Below are positions 4,312 to 11,930 of a DNA stretch of 28,746 nt, one piece after another (within the stretch, counting starts at the first letter, position 1; the number at the start of each line of letters is the position of its first letter). Both the position numbers and the translations under genes were made by a program. Source of the stretch: a virus; the IMG/VR virus record IMGVR_UViG_3300044742_000412, positions 1-28,746 of that record. One strand, 5' to 3'. The notes under the pieces are model-generated. The model had not been told where the DNA came from and did not search any database. It saw nothing but the letters and a program-made list of their open reading frames with translations.

Positions 4312-6669
4312 CTATACATTGATCGACCGACCACTCTCTGTAACCGACCATCCTCGATACCCCGTCACCCTCTGACCGTCCGTCAACAAGAATCGCTCAC
4401 GCATCACCCCCCTTTCACCCAACGCCGCCGCGAATTTCGACGGCCCCATCGGCTTTGCGATCCGCTCCGTCACACACCACGATTCGTACGCCGCGAACAT
4501 TGTCGTTGTCTCAAGCCACGCCCCCTCCACTTGCACCAACACCTCCTCTATGAAACGTCGCACCGGGTCCGACCTCAACAGGTGCTCCTCAACCTCCACA
4601 TCCGACCTTTCCGGCCTTCCAACCCCAACCCCACTGAGCACCTTCTGCCACCCTTCCACCGCCCACCGAAGTATCGCCCGCTGCGAACCTACGTCCTCCT
4701 CTAAGATCGTCTTCACTCGCGGATCTTGCTCCGCCCTACTGAGTTCCCGGCCCATCCGCAGGAAGGCGAATCTCCGCATCAGAGCGTCATCCGAAGAATC
4801 CGGTACGAAGTTGGTGTGCACCCACAGCTTGAATTGCGGGCGGTACTGTATCCCACTCATGTAGAGCCCGCGGGCCGCGACTGTGTCGCCCCCTGTCGCT
4901 GCTTTCACGACCCCCTCATTCAACCTGGTGCCCCGTCGCATCTCCGATACGGTCACCAACCGGGCTCCCCGCACCCGGTACATCGCCTCATCCACATTCA
5001 CCGAGGACCGATCCACGATCACGTCCGGCTGCCATGTCTGTGCATACTGTCCTAGCGCCCGACTGAAAGGTTCCGACACGGTGCTCTTACCGGACCCGGC
5101 GGGGCCGTGTATCGCAAGGATCACCTTCTCCGAGGTCCGCCCGGTCAGGCAATACCCGCACCACCTCTGCAACCACTCCCGGTCCACCGCGGAGGGTATC
5201 AACTGTTCCAACACTCGGTCCCAGAGCGGATCACCGACAGCGGAGTCATATCCCGCTGCCGTGATGCGTGTCACCAAGTCCGCGGGACGGGCGGAACGCA
5301 CGTCCCCAGTCTCCAGATTCACCATCCCGTCCGGCGTGTTGATCCAATCGACGGCCGCGTCCAAGCGCTCCACATCGACCGCGAACAGGTCACGGGCGTA
5401 GTTGAGACAGGCGTCACGTCCCTGTACGATGCCGAGGCGATTCGCACGGCGCATGAGTTCGGTGTATCCATCGACGCCGGCCAGGGCGGCTTGCCGGATC
5501 AACTCATGTCCGAACTCCCGGATGATCTGGTGCCGCTTGTCGTTCGCATCCCGTTGCCAGACTCTCCCGTCCCAAATCATCCATTCCCTATTCACGGATA
5601 GCAATCGCTCCGCCGCGAACAACCTGAATTCCTGCCCGTTCTCATCGTCCGGGCCCACGGTCTGCGGGGGCTCCCCCAAGACGGCCGCTCCGGACGGAGG
5701 GGGTAACGGTACCGCCGGCCCCTGCGATTCCACCTCAGCGGACGAAGGGGCGCTCTCGGCTATCTGCACCAACCCCGGACTTTCCGCCCAAGCTGATAAC
5801 TCGTCGCCGACGTCCGCCGGCCGGTACTTCGCCCACGCGCCAGCGACCATTGCAAGGACATCTACGTCCGTCCAGGGTCCTTTATCAGGGTCCGTCGCGA
5901 GCAACTTCATCGCATCGATCGCAGCCTGATCCGCGATAATCCGGGCATACCCACGGCGCCTCAACGAGGCCGTGAAGGCGAGAAGCGCCGAGCGCTGTCC
6001 ACCCACAGGCGTCGCTCCAATCCTCACAACCTCGCTATTCAGCCACTCGTCCGGTCCGGCATTGCCGTCTTCGCCGCTCCAGTCCGCGCCATCTTCCGGT
6101 TGCGTCGGATTACCGACCAATGCAAATGACACAAGCCACAAAGGAGCCGGCCTCAACTCGGATCCTCCAGGGATCAGATCGTATCGCCCGGCATCACTCC
6201 AAGACCCCGGCGCTGCCACCCAACCACCACCGGCAATCACGTCCAAGCCAGGCGCCGCTGCGTGCTTCCGCAACCCCGCACACTCCGGGGTCCACTCGAA
6301 ATAGTAGTGCCAGCCACCGCCAGGAGTTGTCACCATGAACGTGTCCGGCGGGAGCTCACCGTACCTGACAACGAGATCAGCAAGTGCCAAATCACCGCCA
6401 TTACGGGGGTCGATGTCCAACACCCAAAGCCGAGACTCCGCTCCGCACACAATCCCAGGGCTGTGCCCGAAGTTGATCCCCCACCACGCTCGGACGTCAT
6501 CCTCCGTTCGGAACGCCGCCCCCGCCTGCCACGCCCGGATCTGCGGGACCTTCCGGCCCTCCATCATCATCCAGGGCAGCACCTGCCACCCAAGCCGCAC
6601 GGATGCCACCGCTGCCTGCCCGTTCCGGTTCCGCCGTTGCTCGATGTCTCCGACGCTTACCGTTGCCAT
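4312..6669 (-). CDS. Primase-polymerase / D5-type replicative helicase fusion (785 aa)
   Basis: Likely primes and unwinds DNA at the phage origin. Residues about 20-190 form an archaeo-eukaryotic-type primase-polymerase domain: VLDIDPRNGG (Asp85, Asp87), TPGGGWHYYF (His121) and GLDVIAGGGWVAAPGSW. A Pro- and acid-rich linker (about 300-345) follows. The C-terminal half is a D5/P4-like SF3 helicase with Walker A GPAGSGKST (522-530) and a conserved core (VTVSEMRRG, ATGGDTVAARGLY, LWVHTNFVPD, MRRFAF). The end, KFAAALGERGV, resembles a winged-helix tail. ATG at 6669 has GGAGG 4 bases upstream. It lies on the terminase strand, divergent from the other replication genes. Confidence 0.85.
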   Translation of the reverse strand: MATVSVGDIEQRRNRNGQAAVASVRLGWQVLPWMMMEGRKVPQIRAWQAGAAFRTEDDVRAWWGINFGHSPGIVCGAESRLWVLDIDPRNGGDLALADLVVRYGELPPDTFMVTTPGGGWHYYFEWTPECAGLRKHAAAPGLDVIAGGGWVAAPGSWSDAGRYDLIPGGSELRPAPLWLVSFALVGNPTQPEDGADWSGEDGNAGPDEWLNSEVVRIGATPVGGQRSALLAFTASLRRRGYARIIADQAAIDAMKLLATDPDKGPWTDVDVLAMVAGAWAKYRPADVGDELSAWAESPGLVQIAESAPSSAEVESQGPAVPLPPPSGAAVLGEPPQTVGPDDENGQEFRLFAAERLLSVNREWMIWDGRVWQRDANDKRHQIIREFGHELIRQAALAGVDGYTELMRRANRLGIVQGRDACLNYARDLFAVDVERLDAAVDWINTPDGMVNLETGDVRSARPADLVTRITAAGYDSAVGDPLWDRVLEQLIPSAVDREWLQRWCGYCLTGRTSEKVILAIHGPAGSGKSTVSEPFSRALGQYAQTWQPDVIVDRSSVNVDEAMYRVRGARLVTVSEMRRGTRLNEGVVKAATGGDTVAARGLYMSGIQYRPQFKLWVHTNFVPDSSDDALMRRFAFLRMGRELSRAEQDPRVKTILEEDVGSQRAILRWAVEGWQKVLSGVGVGRPERSDVEVEEHLLRSDPVRRFIEEVLVQVEGAWLETTTMFAAYESWCVTERIAKPMGPSKFAAALGERGVMRERFLLTDGQRVTGYRGWSVTESGRSINV

Positions 6670-6699
6670 CCATCCTCCAATCTAAGTCACGCCCAGAGC

Positions 6700-6739
6700 G
6701 ACCGGACGGAGCGGATTGGGGGCGACGCCCCGTCCGGTC
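6700..6739. repeat. Inverted repeat in the divergent control region, possible origin or operator
   Basis: GACCGGACGG (6700-6709) pairs perfectly with CCGTCCGGTC (6730-6739); inside, after one mismatch, GCG pairs with CGC. A competing hairpin GGGGC-GAC-GCCCC is nested in its right half. It lies 31 bp upstream of the primase start and about 95 bp before the rightward promoter, the only divergent gene start in the window. No iterons or AT-rich unwinding region are seen, so the origin role is only inferred. Confidence 0.4.
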
Positions 6740-6832
6740 CTCTGTGCCGACCTCGCCGTCGCGAGATGCCCGTAACCTACCACCCCGGCCGCCGGCCGTC
6801 CAACATTTCTGCCCCGGGCCGACACAAATGCC

Positions 6833-6861
6833 TGGACGGGCGCGCTAATTCATAGTACAAT
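6833..6861 (+). promoter_or_regulatory. Rightward leaderless promoter (TGGACG-17-TACAAT)
   Basis: TGGACG at 6833-6838, 17-base spacer, TACAAT at 6856-6861, then 7 bases to the ATG at 6869. The upstream ACAAATGC matches other promoters in the set. It starts the long rightward arm. Confidence 0.8.
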
Positions 6862-6868
6862 CTTTAGT

Positions 6869-7084
6869 ATGACCATCAGAGCTATCCTCAAGCCGGGGAT
6901 CCCGGCTACCGCGAACCTATTCGCGGACACCCAGGAGGAGCTAGCCAACTGGCTCCTCAACGACTACTGCGGCGGGGACTCGGACGCCTTCCTCGATGTC
7001 GAGCCCGACATCCAATTCACCCCCGACGACGGTTGGTCCATCTTCGACCTCGACGTCACCGAGCATGAGGGGTTCTGGTCGTGA
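6869..7084 (+). CDS. Acidic hypothetical protein (71 aa)
   Basis: The ATG at 6869 lies 7 bases after the -10 box, so the mRNA is probably leaderless. The product begins MTIRAILKPGIPATANLFAD, is acidic throughout (CGGDSDAFLDVEPDIQFTPD) and has no recognised domain. Its stop overlaps the GTG of the broken DUF2493-like gene (GTGA). Confidence 0.7.
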   Translation: MTIRAILKPGIPATANLFADTQEELANWLLNDYCGGDSDAFLDVEPDIQFTPDDGWSIFDLDVTEHEGFWS

Positions 7085-7278
7085 CTCGCCTTCTCGTCTG
7101 AGGCGGTCGCGACTTCCGCGATCGCGAACTAGAGCAGGGCGGACCAACCTATGCCGTCGCCTTCTTCGATCGGCCCCGTGCCGAGAGCCGGGGAACGGCA
7201 GACATGGTCCGCCGCCTGGAGATGGCCGGCATTGAAGTCCTCGAAATTCTTCCGCAAATGTCTGGACAAGTCGACTGA
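7081..7278 (+). pseudogene. DUF2493 (SLOG-family) remnant with in-frame UGA and internal deletion
   Basis: Reading from the GTG at 7081 gives VTRLLV, a UGA at 7099-7101, then GGRDFRDRELEQGG and 58 sense codons to TGA 7276-7278. DUF2493 proteins open with a strand and a [T/C/S]GGRDF loop, so the UGA replaces the residue before GGRD, one base from a Cys codon. The end, PTYAVAFFDRPRAES then RGTADMVRRLEMAGIEVLEI, matches the family's C-terminus, but the middle of the usual 110-150 residues is absent. It is either a decaying gene or, less likely, a recoded one. Its 3' end contains the next promoter's -35. Confidence 0.65.
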
Positions 7279-7291
7279 GATATGGTACAAT
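7263..7291 (+). promoter_or_regulatory. Leaderless promoter (TGGACA-17-TACAAT)
   Basis: TGGACA 7263-7268, 17 bases, TACAAT 7286-7291, then 6 bases to the ATG at 7298. It lies inside the 3' end of the DUF2493 remnant. Confidence 0.85.
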
Positions 7292-7297
7292 GTTCTC

Positions 7298-7519
7298 ATG
7301 ACCAACGACGACTCCAAGACTAGCTACCGCATCCGCTTCACCTGCCACAGCAGCCAGGCCGTCAAGGACATCGTCCGCGAGGACATCCTCCCGGCCGACC
7401 CTGAGTCCGGCCTCTCTGCGCACATGTTCTGGCTCTCTGGTGCCGAGCCCGGCGCCGTCATCACCTACGTCCAGGGCACGTACGTCCGCACCTGGACCCT
7501 CCTCGAGATCCTGCCATGA
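7298..7519 (+). CDS. Hypothetical protein (73 aa)
   Basis: The ATG at 7298 lies 6 bases after the -10 box, and the longer frame from 7151 would cross the promoter, so the short form is chosen. The product starts MTNDDSKTSYRIRFTCHSSQ and ends with two strands (GAVITYVQGTYVRTWTLLEI). It is probably a small alpha/beta domain with no recognised family. The stop overlaps the next start. Confidence 0.7.
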   Translation: MTNDDSKTSYRIRFTCHSSQAVKDIVREDILPADPESGLSAHMFWLSGAEPGAVITYVQGTYVRTWTLLEILP

Positions 7520-7770
7520 TTACCCCGTCACTGAGTGATCGGGTTGAGGCTGCCTACCGCAGGCGCCACGGTCCGTCCACCCCAGAGCGCATCCCTGAGG
7601 GCGTGGGCTACGTGGAGGCTGACTACATCGTGCCTCAAGCCCTTGCCTGGCTCCGTAATGGCCGCACCGATGACATCGAGCAGGCCCTCGACTGGGCAAT
7701 CGCCCGGGCCCGCAACATGACCGAACAGAAGGCTCGCCGCATCTCTCACGAGACGGGAGCCGAGCGGTGA
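7516..7770 (+). CDS. Hypothetical helical protein (84 aa)
   Basis: ATG at 7516 overlaps the previous stop. The product MITPSLSDRVEAAYRRRHGP continues with several amphipathic helices (DIEQALDWAIARARNMTEQK) and is rich in Arg, Ala and Glu. No family is recognised. The middle gene of a three-gene unit starting at the promoter at 7263. Confidence 0.7.
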   Translation: MITPSLSDRVEAAYRRRHGPSTPERIPEGVGYVEADYIVPQALAWLRNGRTDDIEQALDWAIARARNMTEQKARRISHETGAER

Positions 7771-7967
7771 ATGTCGACGAGGCCTGGGCCACCCTCACCT
7801 CCGCTGATAGCACACCCGTCCAACGGCGTGATGTAGCGCTTGAATTGCTGCTCTTCTTTGCGCGAGGCGGTGACAGTGACTTCGTTGACGAGTTCCACAT
7901 CATCGCCGCCTGTGAAGCCGTCATCCGTGCCGAGTTCGCATTCATCGACAAATTCCCGCACAAATGA
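7767..7967 (+). CDS. Small acidic helical protein (66 aa)
   Basis: GTG at 7767 overlaps the previous stop (GTGA). MNVDEAWATLTSADSTPVQR is followed by helical LELLLFFARGGDSDFVDEFH and AACEAVIRAEFAFIDKF. No family is recognised. It ends 1 base before the next promoter. Confidence 0.65.
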   Translation: MNVDEAWATLTSADSTPVQRRDVALELLLFFARGGDSDFVDEFHIIAACEAVIRAEFAFIDKFPHK

Positions 7968-7968
7968 C

Positions 7969-7997
7969 TGGACAACCTCGCTGAGATATGTTACAAT
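7969..7997 (+). promoter_or_regulatory. Promoter with a leader (TGGACA-17-TACAAT)
   Basis: TGGACA 7969-7974, 17 bases, TACAAT 7992-7997. The start codon of the DUF932 gene is 47 bases further, with an RBS (AGAAGGA near 8030), so the mRNA carries a leader of about 41 bases, unlike most sister promoters. Confidence 0.85.
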
Positions 7998-8044
7998 GAT
8001 CTCAGACAGGGCAACCTAGCCCCCAACCTAGAAGGACAGATCAC

Positions 8045-8968
8045 ATGACACAGACAGCAAACACCCGCCGCCGGTTCTCCGGCACTCTGAACTTTCCGGA
8101 GCCGGTCAAGCGCGGCGAGACCGCACTCCGCCGGGCCGACATCGATTGGGAGGTCCAGGCGACCAAGCTCAGCGACCTCACCGGGAAGGTCGGAGGCGAG
8201 CGCTGGACCGCAGCGGTTCGTACCGACACCGACGAGATGATCGGAGTCAACGGCCGCCGGCACAACGTCATCCAGAACAGCGCTCTCGCTGAGCTCGGCG
8301 ACGCCATCGTCCAGATGAACGACGGCTTCGCCTACGTCGGTGGGGGTTCGATGTACGGAGGATCCAAGACCTTCCTCGTCCTCAGCTCCGACAAGGTCTT
8401 CCACTTCGGACAGGATGACGACACCGGCACCCAGAGCGTCCTCCTTGTCAACGACTTCGACGGCAACTGCCCGATCCAGGGCATCGGCTTCGTCGGTCGC
8501 TACAACTGCATGAACCAGATGAACGGTCTCCTCCGCCGCAAGACGGGCCACCGCCTCGTCAGCGTCAGTCATACGGCCAATCACACCTGGAAGTTGAAGG
8601 CCGCGAAGGACACGCTCCGCGCCCTCGCCCACGAGATGGACGACCTCGAGGTCGAGATCCAGCGCCTCCTCGCCTTTGAATTGCAGCGCGGCGACGCCGC
8701 CCTGGTCGCCGCCGGCCCCGCGCCGAAAGCAGACGGCACCAACGAGCGGGCGATCACCGCTCACGAAGCACGGATGACGGCCTTCCTCACCGAGTACACC
8801 CGGCCGTACAACCAGCACCTCGACGGCACGGCACTCGGTGCGGTGATGGCAGCCCAGGGCATCGACGAGCACATGTCCAGGAGTGCAGACCGCGAGACAG
8901 CTCGCATCAACCGGGTTATCGGCGCCAACTTCCCGACGATGCGTCGGGTCCTCACCGTCGTCTCCTGA
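8045..8968 (+). CDS. DUF932 phage/plasmid-like protein (307 aa)
   Basis: The order of segments matches the DUF932 (TIGR03299) family, common on phages and plasmids and of unproven function. An N-terminal region ends WEVQATKLSDLTGK; then come TAAVRTDTDEMIGVNGRRHN, VIQNSALAELGDAIV, GGGSMYGGSKTFLVLS, a central LLVNDFDGNCPIQGIGFVGR with YNCMNQMNG, and SVSHTANHTWKLKAAKDTL before a long helical C-terminus. It has its own promoter, leader and RBS and is followed by a strong hairpin terminator, so it is a single-gene unit, probably well expressed. Its N-terminal codons repeat the ACACAGACA start module found at 9115 and 14601. Confidence 0.8.
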   Translation: MTQTANTRRRFSGTLNFPEPVKRGETALRRADIDWEVQATKLSDLTGKVGGERWTAAVRTDTDEMIGVNGRRHNVIQNSALAELGDAIVQMNDGFAYVGGGSMYGGSKTFLVLSSDKVFHFGQDDDTGTQSVLLVNDFDGNCPIQGIGFVGRYNCMNQMNGLLRRKTGHRLVSVSHTANHTWKLKAAKDTLRALAHEMDDLEVEIQRLLAFELQRGDAALVAAGPAPKADGTNERAITAHEARMTAFLTEYTRPYNQHLDGTALGAVMAAQGIDEHMSRSADRETARINRVIGANFPTMRRVLTVVS

Positions 8969-8990
8969 AGGGACGCAGGAGGGCAGGCAG

Positions 8991-9022
8991 GCAGTAGCGT
9001 ACCGTTCGCGGTACGCTACTGC
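8991..9022 (+). terminator. Perfect 14-bp hairpin with UUCG loop
   Basis: GCAGTAGCGTACCG and CGGTACGCTACTGC pair perfectly around TTCG. It lies 23 bases after the DUF932 stop and 58 bases before the next promoter. No T-run follows, so it may stop polymerase without a U-tract, as often proposed for actinobacteria, or protect the 3' end. Confidence 0.75.
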
Positions 9023-9079
9023 CGTGTAAGGTTCTCGTGCCCCAAACGGTACTCTTCTGCCAGATTCTCGAATTTCTGC

Positions 9080-9108
9080 TGGACACCTGCCTTCATTCAT
9101 AGTACAAT
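9080..9108 (+). promoter_or_regulatory. Leaderless promoter (TGGACA-17-TACAAT)
   Basis: TGGACA 9080-9085, 17 bases, TACAAT 9103-9108, then 6 bases to the ATG at 9115. Confidence 0.85.
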
Positions 9109-9114
9109 GATCTC

Positions 9115-9399
9115 ATGACCAAGACACAGACAACCATCCAGAACTGCGGAGCCTGCGGCAAGCCGGTGACAGAGGGGCAGCACCCAGGGTGCTACACCAT
9201 CAACCAGCCGAGCGACACGCCGGACCTCGACCTCATCATCCGAATCGACAACTCCGCCGACTGGGCCGAGGTCGAACAGGACGGCATCGTCACCCGACGC
9301 TGTCACGCCGACAGCGAGCTCATCGACACCCTCACCGACATCCTGAAGTCGCTCGGCGCCACCATCGAGTGGACCACCGTCACAGGACCGCGCGTCTGA
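9115..9399 (+). CDS. Small zinc-ribbon-like protein (94 aa)
   Basis: ATG at 9115, leaderless. The N-terminus MTKTQTTIQNCGACGKPVTE is followed by GQHPGCYTI, a C-x2-C...HPGC pattern that could hold a zinc ion, then an acidic helical part (DLDLIIRIDNSADWAEVEQD). The role is unknown. The first 18 bases match those of the gene at 14601 at 17 positions. The DLDLIIR motif recurs near the N-terminus of the next gene, which overlaps by one base. Confidence 0.7.
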   Translation: MTKTQTTIQNCGACGKPVTEGQHPGCYTINQPSDTPDLDLIIRIDNSADWAEVEQDGIVTRRCHADSELIDTLTDILKSLGATIEWTTVTGPRV

Positions 9400-10184
9400 T
9401 GGCCGAGACACCAGACCTCGACCTCATCATCCGAGTGGAGAAGCTGCTCGCCCAGGGCGCCGACCCGGGATGCACCGAAGCGGAGCGGGAGTCCTTCCAA
9501 GCGAAGGCCTTCCAACTCATCGAGCGCCACCGCATCGATCGCTCCCTCATCGGCGGGCACCTCGCCGCGGACGACGTGATCATCACCGACACCGTCGGCG
9601 ACTTCAACGGCATCTACGGCCGGGTCCGCATCGAGATCGTCGATGCCGTCGCCCAGGCCTTCGATGCCAAGCTCTTCTGGACCGGCTACCAGAACAGCCG
9701 TCGCCTGAAGGCGTACGGGTTCAGGTCCGACATCGACCAGGTGATCGCCCTCGTCAATCGGCTCCTTGCCGACGCCGACCTCCGGGTTCAACTCATCGAC
9801 CCGCCTGACTACATCGACGAATACAACCCCTCTGGTGACGCCTACCGCAGTTGGAAGGGCGCAGTCCAGGCTGCCACCATCCGGGAGCGGCGCGGGTTCT
9901 ACTCAGGCTATGCCGACCAGATCCGCGCCCGCCTCCGCCGAGCGCACCAGGCCGCCCAGGCTGCAGCTACCGAAGAGGGGGTCGACGTTGCCTCTGCCGC
10001 CCTCGTACTCGTTGACCGCAAGCGTCAGGTCAACGACACCTTCCGCGCCAACGTCAAGACGCGGGCCGCCAGCGGTATCGACGGCGGCGGCCACAATGGC
10101 TACAGCCGCGGTGCCGAGGCCGGCCGCAACGCAGACCTCTCCAGCAACAACCAAGTCGGCTCGCGGAAGGCGCTTGGACGGTGA
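9399..10184 (+). CDS. DUF2786 domain protein (261 aa)
   Basis: ATG at 9399 shares its A with the previous stop; the longer frame from 9189 overlaps the previous gene throughout and is not chosen. Residues 8-50 (LIIRVEKLLAQGADPGCTEA then ERESFQAKAFQLIERHRI) fit the DUF2786 helical motif, which precedes a catalytic-looking core in some phage and host proteins. After it come DAVAQAFDAKLFWTGYQNSR and FRSDIDQVIALVNRLLADAD, consistent with the DUF7168-type C-terminal half. A Gly/Ser/Asn-rich tail ends the chain. The biochemical role is not known. Confidence 0.7.
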   Translation: MAETPDLDLIIRVEKLLAQGADPGCTEAERESFQAKAFQLIERHRIDRSLIGGHLAADDVIITDTVGDFNGIYGRVRIEIVDAVAQAFDAKLFWTGYQNSRRLKAYGFRSDIDQVIALVNRLLADADLRVQLIDPPDYIDEYNPSGDAYRSWKGAVQAATIRERRGFYSGYADQIRARLRRAHQAAQAAATEEGVDVASAALVLVDRKRQVNDTFRANVKTRAASGIDGGGHNGYSRGAEAGRNADLSSNNQVGSRKALGR

Positions 10185-10390
10185 CTCGCCTCGCCTACAA
10201 CGTCGGCCTCACCGTGCCCGAGCTCGACCTCCTCATCAAACTCATCGACGATGAGGAGGACCTCACCGACGAGGAGGAGGCCGAACTCGCCGGCATCCGT
10301 CGCAAGATGCGCACCAAACGCAAGCAACTTCGGCAACCGCGAAAGAAACGCTGGACATCCGCACGAGATCATAGTACAATGACCTCATGA
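10181..10390 (+). CDS. Small charged protein (69 aa)
   Basis: GTG at 10181 overlaps the previous stop. The product has an acidic helical half (DLLIKLIDDEEDLTDEEEAE) and a basic half (RRKMRTKRKQLRQPRKKRW), suggesting nucleic acid binding. Its last codons cover the next promoter, and its stop overlaps the next ATG. The functional end may therefore be constrained by the promoter. No family is recognised. Confidence 0.55.
   Translation: MTRLAYNVGLTVPELDLLIKLIDDEEDLTDEEEAELAGIRRKMRTKRKQLRQPRKKRWTSARDHSTMTS
10352..10380 (+). promoter_or_regulatory. Leaderless promoter (TGGACA-17-TACAAT)
   Basis: TGGACA 10352-10357, 17 bases, TACAAT 10375-10380, then 6 bases to the ATG at 10387. It lies inside the end of the preceding gene. 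Confidence 0.85.
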
Positions 10391-10890
10391 CTACGACACA
10401 GGATGAACGCGTCTATGACGCCCAGCGCCTCGCCTTCGAGGGTACGCCACTTGGAGACATGTTCGACCGGCGCTCACTGATCGCCGAGACCCGCGAGATT
10501 GCGGAGCACCCCTGGGTGCTCCCGTTCGTCGGGCAGGTGTACGTCGGTGAAGCATCAGTCCGGCTCGCTACCCAGGCTGCGTACGCCCAGTACCAGACGA
10601 TCCGGTTCGCACCGAACATCGTCGGCCGGCACGTCGCCGTCCACGAGCTCGCGCACATCATCGCTCGTCGCGCTCACGTTGACGAACGAGAGCACCACGG
10701 CCCCGGCTACCGCGCCATTTATGCCGAACTCGCAGCCGTCGTCTACGGCCCGCACTACGGCCGCCTCCTCCGCGAGGCTTTCTTCGAGCAGGGACTCGAG
10801 GTTGGCCCTGCCAAACTCCCGCTACCTGTCAGCCCGATCATCGACATCGACCGCCTCGCGGAAGTTGGCAGTGGAGTACGGTGGCTGTGA
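10387..10890 (+). CDS. TIGR04338-like zinc metallohydrolase (167 aa)
   Basis: A zinc-dependent hydrolase by motif: VAVHELAHII carries HExxH (His86, Glu87, His90) and HHGPGYRAIY supplies a third His, probably His104. The N-terminus ERVYDAQRLAF and the length near 165 aa fit the actinobacterial and phage TIGR04338 family, whose substrate is unknown. A SprT-like DNA-protein repair protease is an alternative, but the usual zinc ribbon is absent. It is first in a leaderless transcript of four overlapping genes. Confidence 0.7.
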   Translation: MTTTQDERVYDAQRLAFEGTPLGDMFDRRSLIAETREIAEHPWVLPFVGQVYVGEASVRLATQAAYAQYQTIRFAPNIVGRHVAVHELAHIIARRAHVDEREHHGPGYRAIYAELAAVVYGPHYGRLLREAFFEQGLEVGPAKLPLPVSPIIDIDRLAEVGSGVRWL

Positions 10891-11144
10891 CGAGAGTACG
10901 CACTCTCGGTGTTGTCAGCGCCCTTGCTCAGCATCACTACCGCGACGGTCGCGGCATCCGTGATACTCTCCGCGGTCAACTCACTCACGGTCAGATTGCG
11001 GAAAAGCCCAATCCGACCCGAACGCACCGTCGAGCCGACGTGTACTGCTGGTGCCAGGCCGACATCGTTCGTTCCACATTTGATCGGATCGCCCGCGGCC
11101 TCACAGAATCCTGTGGGGCCCCTGATTGCAAGGAGCCAGAATGA
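10881..11144 (+). CDS. Hypothetical protein with Cys motifs (87 aa)
   Basis: GTG at 10881, overlapping the previous gene by 10 bases. The basic N-terminal half is followed by ADVYCWCQADIV and ESCGAPDCKEPE, four cysteines in CxC and Cx4C pairs that could bind zinc. No family is recognised. The stop overlaps the next start. Confidence 0.6.
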   Translation: MAVTRVRTLGVVSALAQHHYRDGRGIRDTLRGQLTHGQIAEKPNPTRTHRRADVYCWCQADIVRSTFDRIARGLTESCGAPDCKEPE

Positions 11145-11413
11145 CTGCGCCATGGGAGGCCTTCGGTGTCAGCAATGACATAGACCCGACCGTTCGGATC
11201 GCGACTGTCGCCCGCGATTGGGAACCTCCGCCTGAGGCCGAGGTGCACCAGGGCGTCAACCTGATCACCGTCCATATCCACGGCGACGATCCGTCACTCG
11301 CCTTCATCCATGTACGCGGCCTCACCTCAGAAGCCGTCCGAACGAAGTGGTTGAACGCTCAGAAAGTCTGGAGTTGGACGAAAGTCCGCGATGAGATTTG
11401 GAGGCCGTCATGA
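11141..11413 (+). CDS. Hypothetical protein (90 aa)
   Basis: ATG at 11141 overlaps the previous stop and has AAGGAG 6 bases upstream, so it is preferred to the TTG at 11126. The product MTAPWEAFGVSNDIDPTVRI continues with strands (VNLITVHIHGDDPSLAFIHV) and a Trp-rich end (VWSWTKVRDEIWRPS). No family is recognised. Confidence 0.65.
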   Translation: MTAPWEAFGVSNDIDPTVRIATVARDWEPPPEAEVHQGVNLITVHIHGDDPSLAFIHVRGLTSEAVRTKWLNAQKVWSWTKVRDEIWRPS

Positions 11414-11922
11414 GCGGTAGCGGTGGTGCCGGGTACAGCAGCTTCATCGTCGGAGGCGGAGGCGGAGGCGGAGGCGGATCCGGATTCTTCCCAAGCATGC
11501 TCGACGGATGGACTCCATCACAACCAATCCAACTAAGGAAAGAAGACAATGACATGAAATTCGTCAATCACGAGGCACAAGAACTCGCCAGCGAGATTCT
11601 CGCCGGGCGTCGTACCGAGGGCCTGCGGGAGCGAGTGGAGGCGGCAGTCGCGCACCTGAGCGACCTGTTTGCGGGTGCCGGCGATGGCAGTGTGTTCAGC
11701 TTCGCCCGCACCGCCGACAACGGGCGAGTGTACCACTATGCTGCCATCAAGTCCGGCGGCGTTTGGTACAGCACGGGCAATGCCACGGCCCTCACGGGTG
11801 GCGACGACGACGCCCTCATCACCTGGCTCGTCGGCCTCGAGATCTACGGTGAGGACGACCTGCTCGCTGTCGCGAAGACCGACGTCCCTGCCCTCATCGA
11901 GGGCACCGCGGAAGACGTCTGA
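11410..11922 (+). CDS. Hypothetical protein with polyglycine stretch (170 aa)
   Basis: ATG at 11410 overlaps the previous stop. The N-terminus MSGSGGAGYSSFIV leads into nine glycines encoded by a tandem GGAGGC repeat (about 11455-11481), a flexible linker ending in FFPSMLDGW. From Met49 (11554) a compact domain follows: NHEAQELASEILAGRRTEGL, FSFARTADNGRVYHYAAIKS and DALITWLVGLEIYGEDDLLA. Internal initiation at 11554 would give the domain alone, with AAGGAAAG about 12 bases upstream. No family is recognised. Confidence 0.6.
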   Translation: MSGSGGAGYSSFIVGGGGGGGGGSGFFPSMLDGWTPSQPIQLRKEDNDMKFVNHEAQELASEILAGRRTEGLRERVEAAVAHLSDLFAGAGDGSVFSFARTADNGRVYHYAAIKSGGVWYSTGNATALTGGDDDALITWLVGLEIYGEDDLLAVAKTDVPALIEGTAEDV

Positions 11923-11930
11923 AGAATCAC

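Noticed and set aside
3757-4704. Plus-strand 315-aa ORF
   Set aside because: It is antisense to the small terminase and primase-helicase, Ser/Thr/Pro/His-rich, and crosses the twin hairpins.
7099-7101. UGA as selenocysteine codon
   Set aside because: Cys at this position would make it possible, but no clear SECIS-type hairpin is seen just downstream and the gene also lacks its centre, so decay is simpler.
7991-9100. Minus-strand 369-aa ORF
   Set aside because: It is the shadow of the DUF932 gene in GC-rich DNA and runs through the hairpin terminator; no recognisable domain.
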